64,000 nt of DNA from Sulfuricaulis limicola (lineage in GTDB: Bacteria > Pseudomonadota > Gammaproteobacteria > Acidiferrobacterales > Sulfurifustaceae). The notes beneath the pieces were generated by a model. That model made no database searches. It was not told the origin of the DNA and saw only the letters and a list, made by a program, of their open reading frames with translations. Both the position numbers and the translations under genes were made by a program. The DNA is taken from assembly GCF_002355735.1 (NCBI RefSeq), contig NZ_AP014879.1:434001-498000 (forward strand), read 5' to 3'. Of the stretch, positions 15,832 through 24,722 are shown piece after piece; position 1 is the stretch's first letter, and each line of letters opens with the position of its first letter.

Positions 15832-16707
15832 TTGGAACTTCTCGAAGCCGACATCCTGCTGCAGCTGCTGGTGGGCGGACTGCTGGCAGGCGCGCTGTAT
15901 GCGCTGCTGGCCTGCGGGCTGAACCTGATCTTCGGGGTCATGCGCGTCATCAACCTGGCGCATGCCGAGCTGATGCTGATGGGCGCCTTCGGCGCCTACG
16001 TGCTGTTCAACATCTTCGGGCTGCACCCGCTGCTTTCCCTGCTGATCATCGTGCCGGTGATCTTCGTCATGGGTTACTATTTCCAGCGCGTGCTGATCGA
16101 GCGGGTGGTGGAGCGCCCCATGCTCACCTCGCTGCTTGCCACCTATGCCGTGTCGATCATCCTGATCAACATCGGCCTGCTGATCTTCAGCGCCGATTTC
16201 AAATCGGTGCCGGTGCTCCAGGGCTCGTTTCTGGTCGGCGATCTGGTGGTCTCGAAGCCGCGCTTCACGGCCGGCCTGATCTCGCTGGTGCTGACCGTGG
16301 CGGTGTATCAGTTTCTCGAGCGCACGCGCCTGGGCAAGGCCATCCGCGCGGTGTCGGAACACGCCCAGGTGGCCCAGATCTGTGGCATCGATGTGCGCCA
16401 GATCCGCATGCTGACCTTCGGCATGGCCGCGGCCATGGCCGCCGCCGCGGGCGTGATGCTTTCCGTCATCTACTCGTTCTGGCCCGGATCGGGCATTGAT
16501 TTCATCCAGAAGTGTTTTGCCATCATCATCATCGGCGGCATGGGCAATTTCGTCGGCGCGTTCTACGGCGGCATTCTGCTGGGCGTGGTCGAGGCCTTCG
16601 TCGGCGGATTTTTCTCGACCCAGTGGGCTGAGGCGGTGGCCTATCTGCTGCTGGTGACGGTGCTGCTGATAAGGCCGACCGGCCTCAAGGGGGTGGCGCG
16701 TGCCTGA
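15832..16707 (+). CDS. livH: Branched-chain amino acid ABC transporter permease LivH
   Basis: Inner-membrane permease of 291 residues with about eight helices. It opens LLQLLVGGLLAGALYALLACGLNLIFGVMRVINLAHAELMLMGAF, the LivH signature, and has the cytoplasmic coupling stretch RAVSEHAQVAQICGIDVRQIRMLTF. It ends in IIIIGGMGNFVGAFYGGILLGVVE. The start is TTG 15832, chosen because no ATG or GTG fits the family N-terminus. It overlaps livM by 8 bases. Confidence 0.9.
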   Translation: MELLEADILLQLLVGGLLAGALYALLACGLNLIFGVMRVINLAHAELMLMGAFGAYVLFNIFGLHPLLSLLIIVPVIFVMGYYFQRVLIERVVERPMLTSLLATYAVSIILINIGLLIFSADFKSVPVLQGSFLVGDLVVSKPRFTAGLISLVLTVAVYQFLERTRLGKAIRAVSEHAQVAQICGIDVRQIRMLTFGMAAAMAAAAGVMLSVIYSFWPGSGIDFIQKCFAIIIIGGMGNFVGAFYGGILLGVVEAFVGGFFSTQWAEAVAYLLLVTVLLIRPTGLKGVARA

Positions 16708-17656
16708 GGGCAGCCAGCGGCTGATCAGTTTCTGGGTGGGCACGGTGCTCACGGGTCTGGCCATATTGGCGCCGTTCGGCGTCAACGAGTACTACCAGTC
16801 GTTCCTGCTCCAGGTGTTCCTCGTGGTCGCGCTGGCGCAGGCCTGGAATCTGATTTCGGGCATGACCGGTTATGTTTCGTTCGGCCACGCGGCATTCTTC
16901 GGCGTCGGCGCCTATGCCGGCGCGTTGTTGCTCACCTGGGGATTTCCCTGGTGGGCGGCGATACTCCACGGCGCCGGCATCGCCGCGCTGCTGGCCGTTC
17001 CTCTGGGTTTCCTGACGCTGCGTCTGCGCGGCCCGTACTTTGCGATCGCCATGCTGGGGCTCAATGAAGTCGGGCGCATCGTCGCCACGCTGTGGGTGGA
17101 TGTCACGCGCGGCGGCACCGGGTTCACGCTGTCGCCGGCGCTGTTGCCGTCGCTCGACATGAAATATTTCTCGATGTTCGGGCTGGCGCTGGCGGCGACG
17201 CTGCTGGTGGCCTGGGTGCATCGCAGCCGCTTCGGGCTGGAACTGCGCGCCATCCGCGAGGACGAAGAGGCGGCGGAGATGGTGGGCGTCAACACCACGC
17301 GCAACAAGGTAACCGCCTTCGTGCTGTCGGCGCTGATCCCGGGCGCGGTCGGCGCGGTCTATGCCATGTACACCAGCTACATCAATCCGAGTTCGGCGTT
17401 CGACCACGCGCGCAACATCGAGATGATCGTGGTGGTGCTGTTCGGCGGCAGCGGCACGGTCTGGGGACCGATCATCGGCGCGGCCACGGTCATGGTGCTG
17501 CGCGAGATGCTGTGGGCGCAGTTCCCGGCGGCGCACCTCGCGGCGCTGGGCGTGCTGCTGCTGATCGTGGTGCTGTACCTGCCCGGCGGCCTGGTATCCA
17601 TCGTGCGTGAACGGCAGCAACGCCGTCCCGATGCGCGTCCCGGAGAGTCGCCATGA
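16700..17656 (+). CDS. livM: Branched-chain amino acid ABC transporter permease LivM
   Basis: Second permease, 318 residues with about nine helices. LivM markers: AWNLISGMTGYVSFGHAAFFGVGAY, LRLRGPYFAIAMLGLNEVGRI, the coupling loop LRAIREDEEAAEMVGVNTTRNKVTAFVLSA and FGGSGTVWGPIIGAATVMVLRE. GTG 16700 lies inside the 3' end of livH and the gene overlaps livG by 4 bases, indicating coupled translation through the operon. Confidence 0.9.
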   Translation: MPEGSQRLISFWVGTVLTGLAILAPFGVNEYYQSFLLQVFLVVALAQAWNLISGMTGYVSFGHAAFFGVGAYAGALLLTWGFPWWAAILHGAGIAALLAVPLGFLTLRLRGPYFAIAMLGLNEVGRIVATLWVDVTRGGTGFTLSPALLPSLDMKYFSMFGLALAATLLVAWVHRSRFGLELRAIREDEEAAEMVGVNTTRNKVTAFVLSALIPGAVGAVYAMYTSYINPSSAFDHARNIEMIVVVLFGGSGTVWGPIIGAATVMVLREMLWAQFPAAHLAALGVLLLIVVLYLPGGLVSIVRERQQRRPDARPGESP

Positions 17657-18399
17657 CCGAATCCGCCTGTTCCACCGACCACATCCTCTGCACCTGGGGG
17701 GTCGCGCGCGAGTTCGGCGGCGTGCAGGCGCTGCGCGGCGTCGATCTGCACGTGACGCGCGGCAGCATCACCGGCCTGATCGGACCTAATGGATCGGGCA
17801 AGACCACGCTGTTTCAGGTCATTTCCGGCATGGATCGGGGCGCCACCGGCAGCATCAGTTTCGACGGCGAGCCGATCCTGGGGCGGCGGCCGTCGCAAAT
17901 CTACCAGCGCGGACTGGCACGCACCTTCCAGCTTTCGCGCGTGTTCCCGGAGCTGACGGTGCTGGAGAACCTGGTCGTGGCCGGCAGCCGTCACGACCGC
18001 AGCGTCCGGGAACGCGCGCTCGGGCTGCTCGAGCGCGTGCGCCTGCGCGACTATGCCGGCGCGCGCGGAAAAAACCTGTCCTACGGCCAGCAGAAGCTGG
18101 TGGAATTCCTGCGCGTGCTGATGAGCGACCCGGCGCTGATCCTGCTCGACGAGCCGGCGGCCGGCGTCAATCCGACGCTGCGCCAGACATTGTGGGACAT
18201 GGTGCGGCACCTGAACGGTCTCGGCACGACCTTCCTCGTCATCGAGCACAACATGGAGGTCATCGCCGATCTTTGCTCCAGCGTCTACGTCCTGAGCGAG
18301 GGCGAGATCATCGCGCACGGCGACTTCGCCGCGATCCGCAACGATGAGCGGGTGCTGGAAGCGTATTTCGGCAAAAAACGCAAGCCGGCGACCGCATGA
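17653..18399 (+). CDS. livG: Branched-chain amino acid ABC transporter ATPase LivG
   Basis: Cytoplasmic ATPase, 248 residues. Walker A GPNGSGKTT, Q-loop region ARTFQLSRVFPELTVLENL, signature LSYGQQKLVEF (in place of LSGGQ, usual in LivG), Walker B LILLDEPAAGVNP and switch His in FLVIEHNMEVI. Slightly short for LivG but complete. It overlaps both neighbours by 4 bases (ATGA-type junctions). Confidence 0.92.
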   Translation: MTESACSTDHILCTWGVAREFGGVQALRGVDLHVTRGSITGLIGPNGSGKTTLFQVISGMDRGATGSISFDGEPILGRRPSQIYQRGLARTFQLSRVFPELTVLENLVVAGSRHDRSVRERALGLLERVRLRDYAGARGKNLSYGQQKLVEFLRVLMSDPALILLDEPAAGVNPTLRQTLWDMVRHLNGLGTTFLVIEHNMEVIADLCSSVYVLSEGEIIAHGDFAAIRNDERVLEAYFGKKRKPATA

Positions 18400-19115
18400 C
18401 CAAACCCTTGCTGTCGATTCGTGATCTGGGCGTCTCCTACGGGGCGGTGCAGGTCCTGTTCGGCGTCAGCATCGATGTCCACGCCGGCGAGATCGTGTCG
18501 ATCATCGGGCCCAACGGCGCCGGCAAGTCCACGGTCATCAAGGCGGTCATCGGCCTGGTGGAGGTGCAGCAGGGCAGCGTCGAGTTCGACGGACGCGACA
18601 CCACCAATTATCCGGCGCACGTCATTCCGTCGCTGGGCGTCACTTACGTGCCGCAGGGCCGTATCGTGTTTGCCCAGATGACCGTATCCGACAATCTCGA
18701 GATGGGCGCGTTCCTGCAGCGCGACGCGCGCAAACGCCGCGAAGCGGTGCAGGCGGTATTCGAGCAGTTTCCGCGGCTGTACGAGCGGCGCCACCAGCCG
18801 GCCGGCAAGCTCTCCGGCGGCGAGCAGCAGATGCTCGCCATCGGGCGCGCGCTCATGCTGAACCCGCGCCTGGTGATTCTCGACGAGCCCTCGCTCGGGC
18901 TTTCTCCCAAGTACGTCGACATCATTTTCGAGCAATTGCTCGCGCTCAAGCAGCAGGGCCGCACCCTGCTCATGGTGGAGCAGAACGCGGCGCGCGCGCT
19001 GGAGCTTTCCGACCGCGGTTACGCGCTCGAACTCGGCCACAACCGCTTCGCCGATACCGGCGCCAGGCTGCTGGCCAACGAGGACGTGCGCCGCATGTAC
19101 CTGGGCGGCGCCTGA
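18396..19115 (+). CDS. livF: Branched-chain amino acid ABC transporter ATPase LivF
   Basis: Second ATPase of the transporter, 239 residues. Walker [10 protein letters not shown], LivF marker [25 protein letters not shown], signature [16 protein letters not shown], Walker [14 protein letters not shown], and the switch region [12 protein letters not shown]. Its ATG overlaps the livG stop. Last gene of the liv operon; the next gene starts about 50 bases downstream and could be read through. Confidence 0.92.
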   Translation: MTKPLLSIRDLGVSYGAVQVLFGVSIDVHAGEIVSIIGPNGAGKSTVIKAVIGLVEVQQGSVEFDGRDTTNYPAHVIPSLGVTYVPQGRIVFAQMTVSDNLEMGAFLQRDARKRREAVQAVFEQFPRLYERRHQPAGKLSGGEQQMLAIGRALMLNPRLVILDEPSLGLSPKYVDIIFEQLLALKQQGRTLLMVEQNAARALELSDRGYALELGHNRFADTGARLLANEDVRRMYLGGA

Positions 19116-19164
19116 GCCTGCGGTGTCCGGGAATTTTGCGCCCGGCAGTCTCGTCATAAGAATC

Positions 19165-21174
19165 ATGTCTGTGCTCTCATTCGGAATTTCCCGCTCAGGG
19201 TTGCATGCGCGATTCTTCCCGGCGCGGTTTCCGCCGTGTCTGCGGGCTCTGGTGCTTGCGCTTGCTTTTCTGTGTCTGGCCGGCGCGGCGGACGCGGCCG
19301 TGAAGGGGCAAGGCGGCTGGCGCCTGGCGGAGACTTCCAGTCCCTATCTGCGCATGCACCGGGACAACCCGGTGGAATGGTATCCCTGGGGCGAGGAGGC
19401 CCTGTCCCGGGCCCGGGCGGAAAACAAGCCGCTGTTCATTTCCATCGGTTATTTCACCTGTCACTGGTGCCACGTGATGGAGCGTGAGTCATTCCGCAAC
19501 CCGGAGATCGCGCGCCTGCTGAACAGCGGGTTCATTTCCATCAAGGTGGACCGCGAGCAGCGTCCGGATCTCGATGCTGCCTACATGAGTTTCGTGGTCG
19601 CCACGCAGGGTTACGGCGGCTGGCCCATGACGATCCTGGCAACGCCGGACGGGACACCGTTCTTTGGCGGCACCTATTTCCCGCCGGACGATCGCGCAAA
19701 TGCCCCGGGACTGGCGCCGCTGTTGCGCAAGGCACGCGCCCTGTGGGACAAGGACCGCCGCCACGTCGTCGAGATGAGCCGGCAGGCCGCGCAACAGGTG
19801 AAACAGACTTTGGCCGCCACGCCCCTGGCCAAATTGACGAACGCGCCGGTCGAGCAGGCGCGCCGGCAGTTTCGCGCGCAGTTCGACCCGCATGACGGCG
19901 GCTTCGGGTTGGCGCCGAAATTTCCGCAGCCGGCGCAATTGTTGTTTTTGCTGCAGGACGACGACCGGCACAGCGCGGAGATGGCCCTGTACACGCTCGA
20001 CCGCATGGCCGCCGGCGGGATTCACGATCACATTGAAGGCGGTTTCCATCGCTACGCGACGGACGCCGCCTGGCGCGTGCCGCACTTCGAGAAGATGCTC
20101 TACGACCAGGCGCTGATCGCGCGCGCCTACCTCGCCGCCTTCCGCCGCACGGGAGACAGGAAATACGCCGGGGTGGCGCGCCAGACGCTGGACTTCGCCC
20201 TGGAAAACATGCGCGATGCCCGTGGCGGCTTCCACTCGGCGCTTGGCGCGGACAGCGCCGTCAGCCCGAAGCAACCGCAACAGACCGAAGAGGGGGCTTA
20301 CTACGTCTGGGAATGGAAATCCCTGCAGCAAGCCATCCCCGATCTTGCGCTGCGTCAATGGGCCATCGCCCGTTACGGGCTCAAGCGCGACGGCAATGTC
20401 ATCGAGGGCAGCCCGGCGGAGCTTTCAGAAAAGAACGTGCTTTATGCCGCCCGAAGCGAGAAAGAGCTGGCCGAACAGTTCGGCGAAAGCGCGGCGACCG
20501 TGCGCGCACGAATCGATGCCGTGAACCGTCTGTTGCGTTCCGCGCGCCGGACGCGACCGGCGTTGCCGCGCGACGACAAGATCGTGACGGCGTGGAATGC
20601 CTACATGGTGACGACGCTGGTGGAGGCAGGCCAGTTGCTGGAGGCGCCCCGCTACCGGCGCGCGGCGCAGGAAACGCTGCAATTCATTCTCGACAAATCA
20701 TACGATCAGAAGCGCAACGTCCTGTATCGCGACTGGCGTGAAGGCAAGCGCGGCGCCCGGGGTTTCGCCGAAGATTACGCCGCCATGGCCGAGGCCCTGC
20801 TGGCGCTGCATGGCCTGGATGGGAATCAGGTCTGGCTTGCCACGGCGCGCAAGTTGACCGACGCGCAGATCGCGAGGTTCTGGGATACCGCGGCCGGCGG
20901 CTTTTACGGCGCGAGCGCAGACGCCGGCTTGTGGCTGCGCGACAAGCCCGCTGCCGACCATGTGATCCCGTCCGCCAGCGCCATTTCCGTCGGCAACCTG
21001 CTGCGCCTGGGATGGCTGACCGGGGCCAGGGACTACGCGGAGAAGGCCGTCCGCACGGCGGCGTGGCAGGGTGGCGTGCTGCGGGAAACGCCCGAGTCGA
21101 TGCCTTATACCCTGATGCGCTGGCCCTTGCTGATGGCACAGGCCGGTGCGTCCGAAGGCCGCAAAAGCCCCTGA
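19165..21174 (+). CDS. SPATA20/YyaL-like protein with thioredoxin domain, apparently exported
   Basis: About 669 residues. The N-terminal thioredoxin-like DUF255 domain has [22 protein letters not shown], the [18 protein letters not shown] active-site CHWC, and [15 protein letters not shown] long (alpha/alpha)6 barrel follows, with [33 protein letters not shown] and [10 protein letters not shown]. Unusually, a hydrophobic signal-like segment ([19 protein letters not shown]) precedes the domain, whereas most family members are cytosolic. ATG 19165 is a guess; the frame is also open from GTG 19123. The function of the family is not established. Confidence 0.85.
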   Translation: MSVLSFGISRSGLHARFFPARFPPCLRALVLALAFLCLAGAADAAVKGQGGWRLAETSSPYLRMHRDNPVEWYPWGEEALSRARAENKPLFISIGYFTCHWCHVMERESFRNPEIARLLNSGFISIKVDREQRPDLDAAYMSFVVATQGYGGWPMTILATPDGTPFFGGTYFPPDDRANAPGLAPLLRKARALWDKDRRHVVEMSRQAAQQVKQTLAATPLAKLTNAPVEQARRQFRAQFDPHDGGFGLAPKFPQPAQLLFLLQDDDRHSAEMALYTLDRMAAGGIHDHIEGGFHRYATDAAWRVPHFEKMLYDQALIARAYLAAFRRTGDRKYAGVARQTLDFALENMRDARGGFHSALGADSAVSPKQPQQTEEGAYYVWEWKSLQQAIPDLALRQWAIARYGLKRDGNVIEGSPAELSEKNVLYAARSEKELAEQFGESAATVRARIDAVNRLLRSARRTRPALPRDDKIVTAWNAYMVTTLVEAGQLLEAPRYRRAAQETLQFILDKSYDQKRNVLYRDWREGKRGARGFAEDYAAMAEALLALHGLDGNQVWLATARKLTDAQIARFWDTAAGGFYGASADAGLWLRDKPAADHVIPSASAISVGNLLRLGWLTGARDYAEKAVRTAAWQGGVLRETPESMPYTLMRWPLLMAQAGASEGRKSP

Positions 21175-21360
21175 TTCGCCGGGATTTTCCCCTGGACCGG
21201 GATCGGTCCGTATCAGGCGCCCGCGCACGACCTGACCCTGACTGCTTTACCCGCTCGCCTCGCCGTATTTTGGTGCATCCCCGCCGGAAAACAGGGTTTT
21301 GCCGCGAGATTGGCACATCCTATGCACTTCCTGAGGGTACAGGTCATCAGGGAGATAACC

Positions 21361-21558
21361 ATGAAAACCCGGACAGGAAAACGGTCAAAAGTGCCCCGGC
21401 TGCGGGTGCTCCGCGGCGGCAAGCGAGCGGCGTCCACGGCCGAAAGTTTTTTCGAGAAGGACAGCGCCATCGTCTGTTATTACGGTGTGGCGGTGCAAGT
21501 CACCCTGGTCGACGGCCTGGAACTCGTCGAATTCGAATTTCTTCCCGACGCCGCCTGA
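21361..21558 (+). CDS. Small hypothetical protein
   Basis: A 65-residue protein with a good AGGGAGAT Shine-Dalgarno 6 bases before ATG 21361. A basic N-terminus (KTRTGKRSKVPRLRVLRGGKR) is followed by SFFEKDSAIVCYYGVAVQVTLVDGLELVEFEFLPDAA, which looks like two or three beta strands. I do not recognise a family. Translation signals and codon use make it likely real; the frame is open to 21310 but without a ribosome site there. Confidence 0.6.
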   Translation: MKTRTGKRSKVPRLRVLRGGKRAASTAESFFEKDSAIVCYYGVAVQVTLVDGLELVEFEFLPDAA

Positions 21559-21579
21559 GCGGAACTTGTCTGGAAATTC

Positions 21580-21700
21580 CTGAACCGCGGATTAACGCAG
21601 AAATTTTATTCTGATGAACGCAGATAGCACAAAAGCCCTGATGACTGATCGGCGTTTACCTCTTCATTATCCGTGTTCATCAGCGGTTGTGTTGTTTTAA
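21580..21700. repeat. Probable dispersed repeat
   Basis: Intergenic DNA with phrases such as GAACCGCGGATTAACGCAG, TGATGAACGCAGATAGCAC and ATCCGTGTTCATCAGCGGTT that resemble widely scattered 'CCGCGGATGAACACGGAT' repeats of proteobacterial genomes. Only one copy lies in this window, so the call rests on resemblance. Confidence 0.4.
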
Positions 21701-21704
21701 GCCA

Positions 21705-23771
21705 ATGTTCCGGCTCACACGCACCTATTCCATCGCGAGTTTTCTCGGCATCGTCCTGGTGACCATCGCTCTGGGGATGTTCTATCGCACGGTGGCGGTG
21801 GATGCGCTGATCGAGCATGAATCGCAGGCCAACGCCGCGCTCACCCAGTCGCTTTCCAACTCCCTGTGGCCCAGGTATGCGGACTTTGTCGCGCGGGCCG
21901 GCGGCATTCCGGTGCACGAGCTGGCATCACAACCGGAGATGGCCAGCCTGCACGAGGACGTACTCCAGAAGATCCGCGGTCTGCACGTGGTGAAGCTGAA
22001 GATATACGGGCTTTCCGGCCTGACGGTCTACTCGACGGAACCGAAGCAGATCGGCGAAAACAAGGCCGGGAACACCGGCTTTCAGAAGGCCAAAGCCGGA
22101 CGAGTCGAAAACGAACTGGTGTTCCGCGACCGGTTTTCCGCCACCGAGCAGATTATCGTGAATCGCAATCTGCTGTCGTCGTATATCCCGGTTCGCCGGA
22201 CGCCGAACGGGCCAATCGAAGGGGTTTTTGAAATCTATTCCGACGTGACGCCGCTGGTGGCGGACATCGAAAGCACGCAATACACGGTTCTGAGCGGAGT
22301 GATCTTTCTGCTGTTCCTGCTTTATCTTTTCCTGCTGATGATCGTGCGCCGCGCCGATCGCATCATCCGCTCGCACGAAAACGCGGAGCGCCGGGCGCAG
22401 GCGGAGCAGATGCATTACATGGCGTATCATGATCCGCTGACCGGCCTGCCGAACCGGGCCCTGTTCAAGGACCGGTTTCAGCACGCCATAACGATTGCCA
22501 ATCGCACACAGAAATCGCTGGGGGTCATGTTCATCGATATCGATCGCTTCAAGGCCATCAACGACAGCATGGGCCACGAGAGCGGGGACGCGGTGCTGAT
22601 CGAGGCCGCAAAGCGCATCCGCACCTGCCTGCGGGCCTCGGACACGGCCTGCCGCATCGGGGGCGATGAATTCACCGTGATCCTGGAACGGCTGCCCTCG
22701 AACGAACATGCCGCGCAGGTGGCCAACCGGCTGATCCAGAAATTCTCCGAACCGATGCAGGTCGGCAGCCGCGAAATCGTGGTCACCGCCAGCATCGGCA
22801 TTGCCGTCTACCCCGGCGCCACCCAGGACATCCAGCGGCTGCTGCGGGACGCCGACGCCGCTATGCACGCGGCCAAGGAATCCGGGCGCAACGGTTATGC
22901 CTTTTATACGCAGGAGATGGAGACGCGCGCCCAGGAAAGTCTCGAATACGAACTGGGGTTGCGCCAGGCCCTGCAGAACCGGGAATTTCTCGTTTATTAC
23001 CAGCCGCGCGTCAACACTGCCACTGGCACGGTGACCGGCGCGGAAGCGTTGCTGCGCTGGCAGCATCCCCGCCGCGGGCTGGTCATGCCGGAAAGTTTCA
23101 TCCCGCTGCTGGAGGACACCGGCCTGGTGATCCCGGTTGGCGAATGGATTCTGCAGCAGGCCTGCCAGCAGGGCCGGCGCTGGCAGGAGGCCGGTCACGA
23201 CTCGTTCGGCGTGTCCGTGAACCTCTCCATGAAACAGTTCCGTGCCGGCACGCTGCTGAACAGCGTGCGCCAGGCGCTCGATGAAAGCGGGCTGCCGCCG
23301 CGTTCGCTGGAGCTGGAAATCACCGAAACCGTGCTGGTGGACGACGCCGAGCAGGCGCTGGACCTGATGCGTGAGTTGAAGCAGATCGGCGTGACGCTCT
23401 CCATCGACGATTTCGGCACCGGTTATTCCTCGCTCAATTACCTGCGGCGGTTTCCCATCGACCTGCTCAAGATCGACGGCTCCTTCATCCGCGACGTCAC
23501 CCGCAACCGCGGCGACGCCGCCATTACCACCACCATCGCGGTCATGGCCAAGAGCCTGCGCCTCGGCATCCTCGCGGAAGGCGTCGAGACCCGCGAGCAG
23601 GCGCGCTTCCTCAAGACCATCGGCTGCCACGACATGCAGGGATTTCTGTTCGGCGGGCCGGTTCCGGCGGAGAACTTCGGGGCGCGGCTCGGCGAGATGG
23701 ACGTCCTCAAGCTGGCCGGCTTCGACCGGACCTCAGGCTCCAACGGTTCCGACAGACCGGCGCTGGCCTGA
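21705..23771 (+). CDS. Membrane GGDEF-EAL protein (c-di-GMP turnover)
   Basis: About 688 residues. TM1 (about 8-30), a periplasmic sensor region to about 195, TM2 (TVLSGVIFLLFLLYLFLLMIV), then GGDEF and EAL domains. The cyclase half keeps HDPLTGLPNRALF, FIDIDRFKAINDSMGHESGD and an intact IGGDEFTV active site. The EAL half keeps GAEALLRWQHP, ELEITETVL, SIDDFGTGYSSLNYLRRFPID, KIDGSFIRD and ILAEGVETREQ, the metal- and base-catalysis set. Both activities are therefore possible. An inhibitory RxxD site is not obvious. Start ATG 21705 chosen over 21687. Confidence 0.93.
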   Translation: MFRLTRTYSIASFLGIVLVTIALGMFYRTVAVDALIEHESQANAALTQSLSNSLWPRYADFVARAGGIPVHELASQPEMASLHEDVLQKIRGLHVVKLKIYGLSGLTVYSTEPKQIGENKAGNTGFQKAKAGRVENELVFRDRFSATEQIIVNRNLLSSYIPVRRTPNGPIEGVFEIYSDVTPLVADIESTQYTVLSGVIFLLFLLYLFLLMIVRRADRIIRSHENAERRAQAEQMHYMAYHDPLTGLPNRALFKDRFQHAITIANRTQKSLGVMFIDIDRFKAINDSMGHESGDAVLIEAAKRIRTCLRASDTACRIGGDEFTVILERLPSNEHAAQVANRLIQKFSEPMQVGSREIVVTASIGIAVYPGATQDIQRLLRDADAAMHAAKESGRNGYAFYTQEMETRAQESLEYELGLRQALQNREFLVYYQPRVNTATGTVTGAEALLRWQHPRRGLVMPESFIPLLEDTGLVIPVGEWILQQACQQGRRWQEAGHDSFGVSVNLSMKQFRAGTLLNSVRQALDESGLPPRSLELEITETVLVDDAEQALDLMRELKQIGVTLSIDDFGTGYSSLNYLRRFPIDLLKIDGSFIRDVTRNRGDAAITTTIAVMAKSLRLGILAEGVETREQARFLKTIGCHDMQGFLFGGPVPAENFGARLGEMDVLKLAGFDRTSGSNGSDRPALA

Positions 23772-23799
23772 TTCCGGCGTTCCCGGTATTTCCTAACCG

Positions 23800-24315
23800 T
23801 CAGCCCTCGTCGTCAAAGGGCGTATAGCGTACTTCCAGAACGGTGTAGATCGTTTGACCGCGCGGCAGCGCCACGGTCACATCGTCATCCACGGCCTTCT
23901 TGAGCAGGGCCCGCGCCAGCGGCGAGTCGATGCTCAGAAAGCCCTTGTTGATGTCGGATTCATCCGGCCCCACGATGCGGTATTCCGTCGTCTCGCCGGT
24001 TTCGCTCTCCAGCCGCACCCACGCGCCGAAATAGACGCGCGCGGTATCGGTCGGCGGCCGGTCCACGATCTTTAGCACATCGAGCCGCTTCTGCAAAAAA
24101 CGTATGCGCCGGTCGATCTCGCGCAATTGTTTCTTGCCGTAGATGTATTCGGCGTTCTCCGAACGGTCGCCCTGGGCCGCCGCCTCCGACACCGCCTGCG
24201 TCACCTGCGGCCGCTTCACGCGCCACAGATGGTCCAGCTCCTCGCGCAGACACTGCGCGCCCTGCGGCGTGATGTAGGCCGAACCCCTGGCCTGTGGAAG
24301 ACGGTTTCTGCCCAT
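23800..24315 (-). CDS. greB: Transcription elongation factor GreB
   Basis: Stimulates transcript cleavage by backtracked RNA polymerase. 171 residues, the GreB length. N-terminal coiled coil with the acidic tip VSEAAAQGDRSENAEYIYGKKQLREIDRRI, then the FKBP-like C-terminal domain with YRIVGPDESDINKGFLSIDSPLARALLKK and PRGQTIYTVLEVRY. The basic patch and YIYGKK favour GreB over GreA. It stands alone, convergent with the GGDEF-EAL gene. Confidence 0.95.
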   Translation of the reverse strand: MGRNRLPQARGSAYITPQGAQCLREELDHLWRVKRPQVTQAVSEAAAQGDRSENAEYIYGKKQLREIDRRIRFLQKRLDVLKIVDRPPTDTARVYFGAWVRLESETGETTEYRIVGPDESDINKGFLSIDSPLARALLKKAVDDDVTVALPRGQTIYTVLEVRYTPFDDEG

Positions 24316-24366
24316 GGCGTGGGATTATATCCGGCCACGGCGGCGGGATAGGTTAATATAGTTCAA

Positions 24367-24450
24367 TGTAGGTTGGGGTGAGGTGCAAAGCGCCGAACCC
24401 CAACGTAATCATTGACGTGTTGGGGTTCGCTATGCTCACCCCAACCTACA
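24367..24450. repeat. Palindromic dispersed repeat upstream of tusA
   Basis: Outer arms TGTAGGTTGGGGTGAG and CTCACCCCAACCTACA are perfect complements over 16 bases, and inner arms CGAACCCCAAC and GTTGGGGTTCG add 11 more. The 84-base element resembles REP/BIME-like repeats common between genes of beta- and gammaproteobacteria. Confidence 0.8.
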
Positions 24451-24482
24451 CATTGCTACAGAGCATTTCGAGGCAGGTTATT

Positions 24483-24722
24483 GTGAGCCAGGAAAAACCG
24501 GACCGGTCAGTGGACACCTCGGGCACCTGCTGCCCGGAGCCGCTCATACAGGCGCAACGCGCCATCAAGGCCATGCAGCCGGGCGAGGTGCTCGAGCTGG
24601 TTTGCACCGATATCGGCTCGCGCATGGACATCCCCGCCTGGTGCAACCGCACCGGTCACGAACTGCTGCGCATGGAAGAAGAAGGCAAGACCCTCCGCTA
24701 TTACGTGCGCAAGCGCCGCTAG
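24483..24722 (+). CDS. tusA: TusA-like sulfurtransferase
   Basis: Sulfur-carrier protein of 79 residues. VDTSGTCCPEPLIQAQRAIKAMQPGEVLELVCTDIGSRMDIPAWC matches TusA/SirA with the CPxP cysteine motif (here with an extra Cys before it) and RMDIPAWCNRTGHELL. TusA relays persulfide sulfur for tRNA thiolation or, in sulfur oxidisers, in dissimilatory sulfur transfer. GTG 24483 is the likely start; the frame is open further up, through the palindromic repeat. The TAG stop overlaps the cusA stop on the other strand in a shared CTAG. Confidence 0.88.
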   Translation: MSQEKPDRSVDTSGTCCPEPLIQAQRAIKAMQPGEVLELVCTDIGSRMDIPAWCNRTGHELLRMEEEGKTLRYYVRKRR

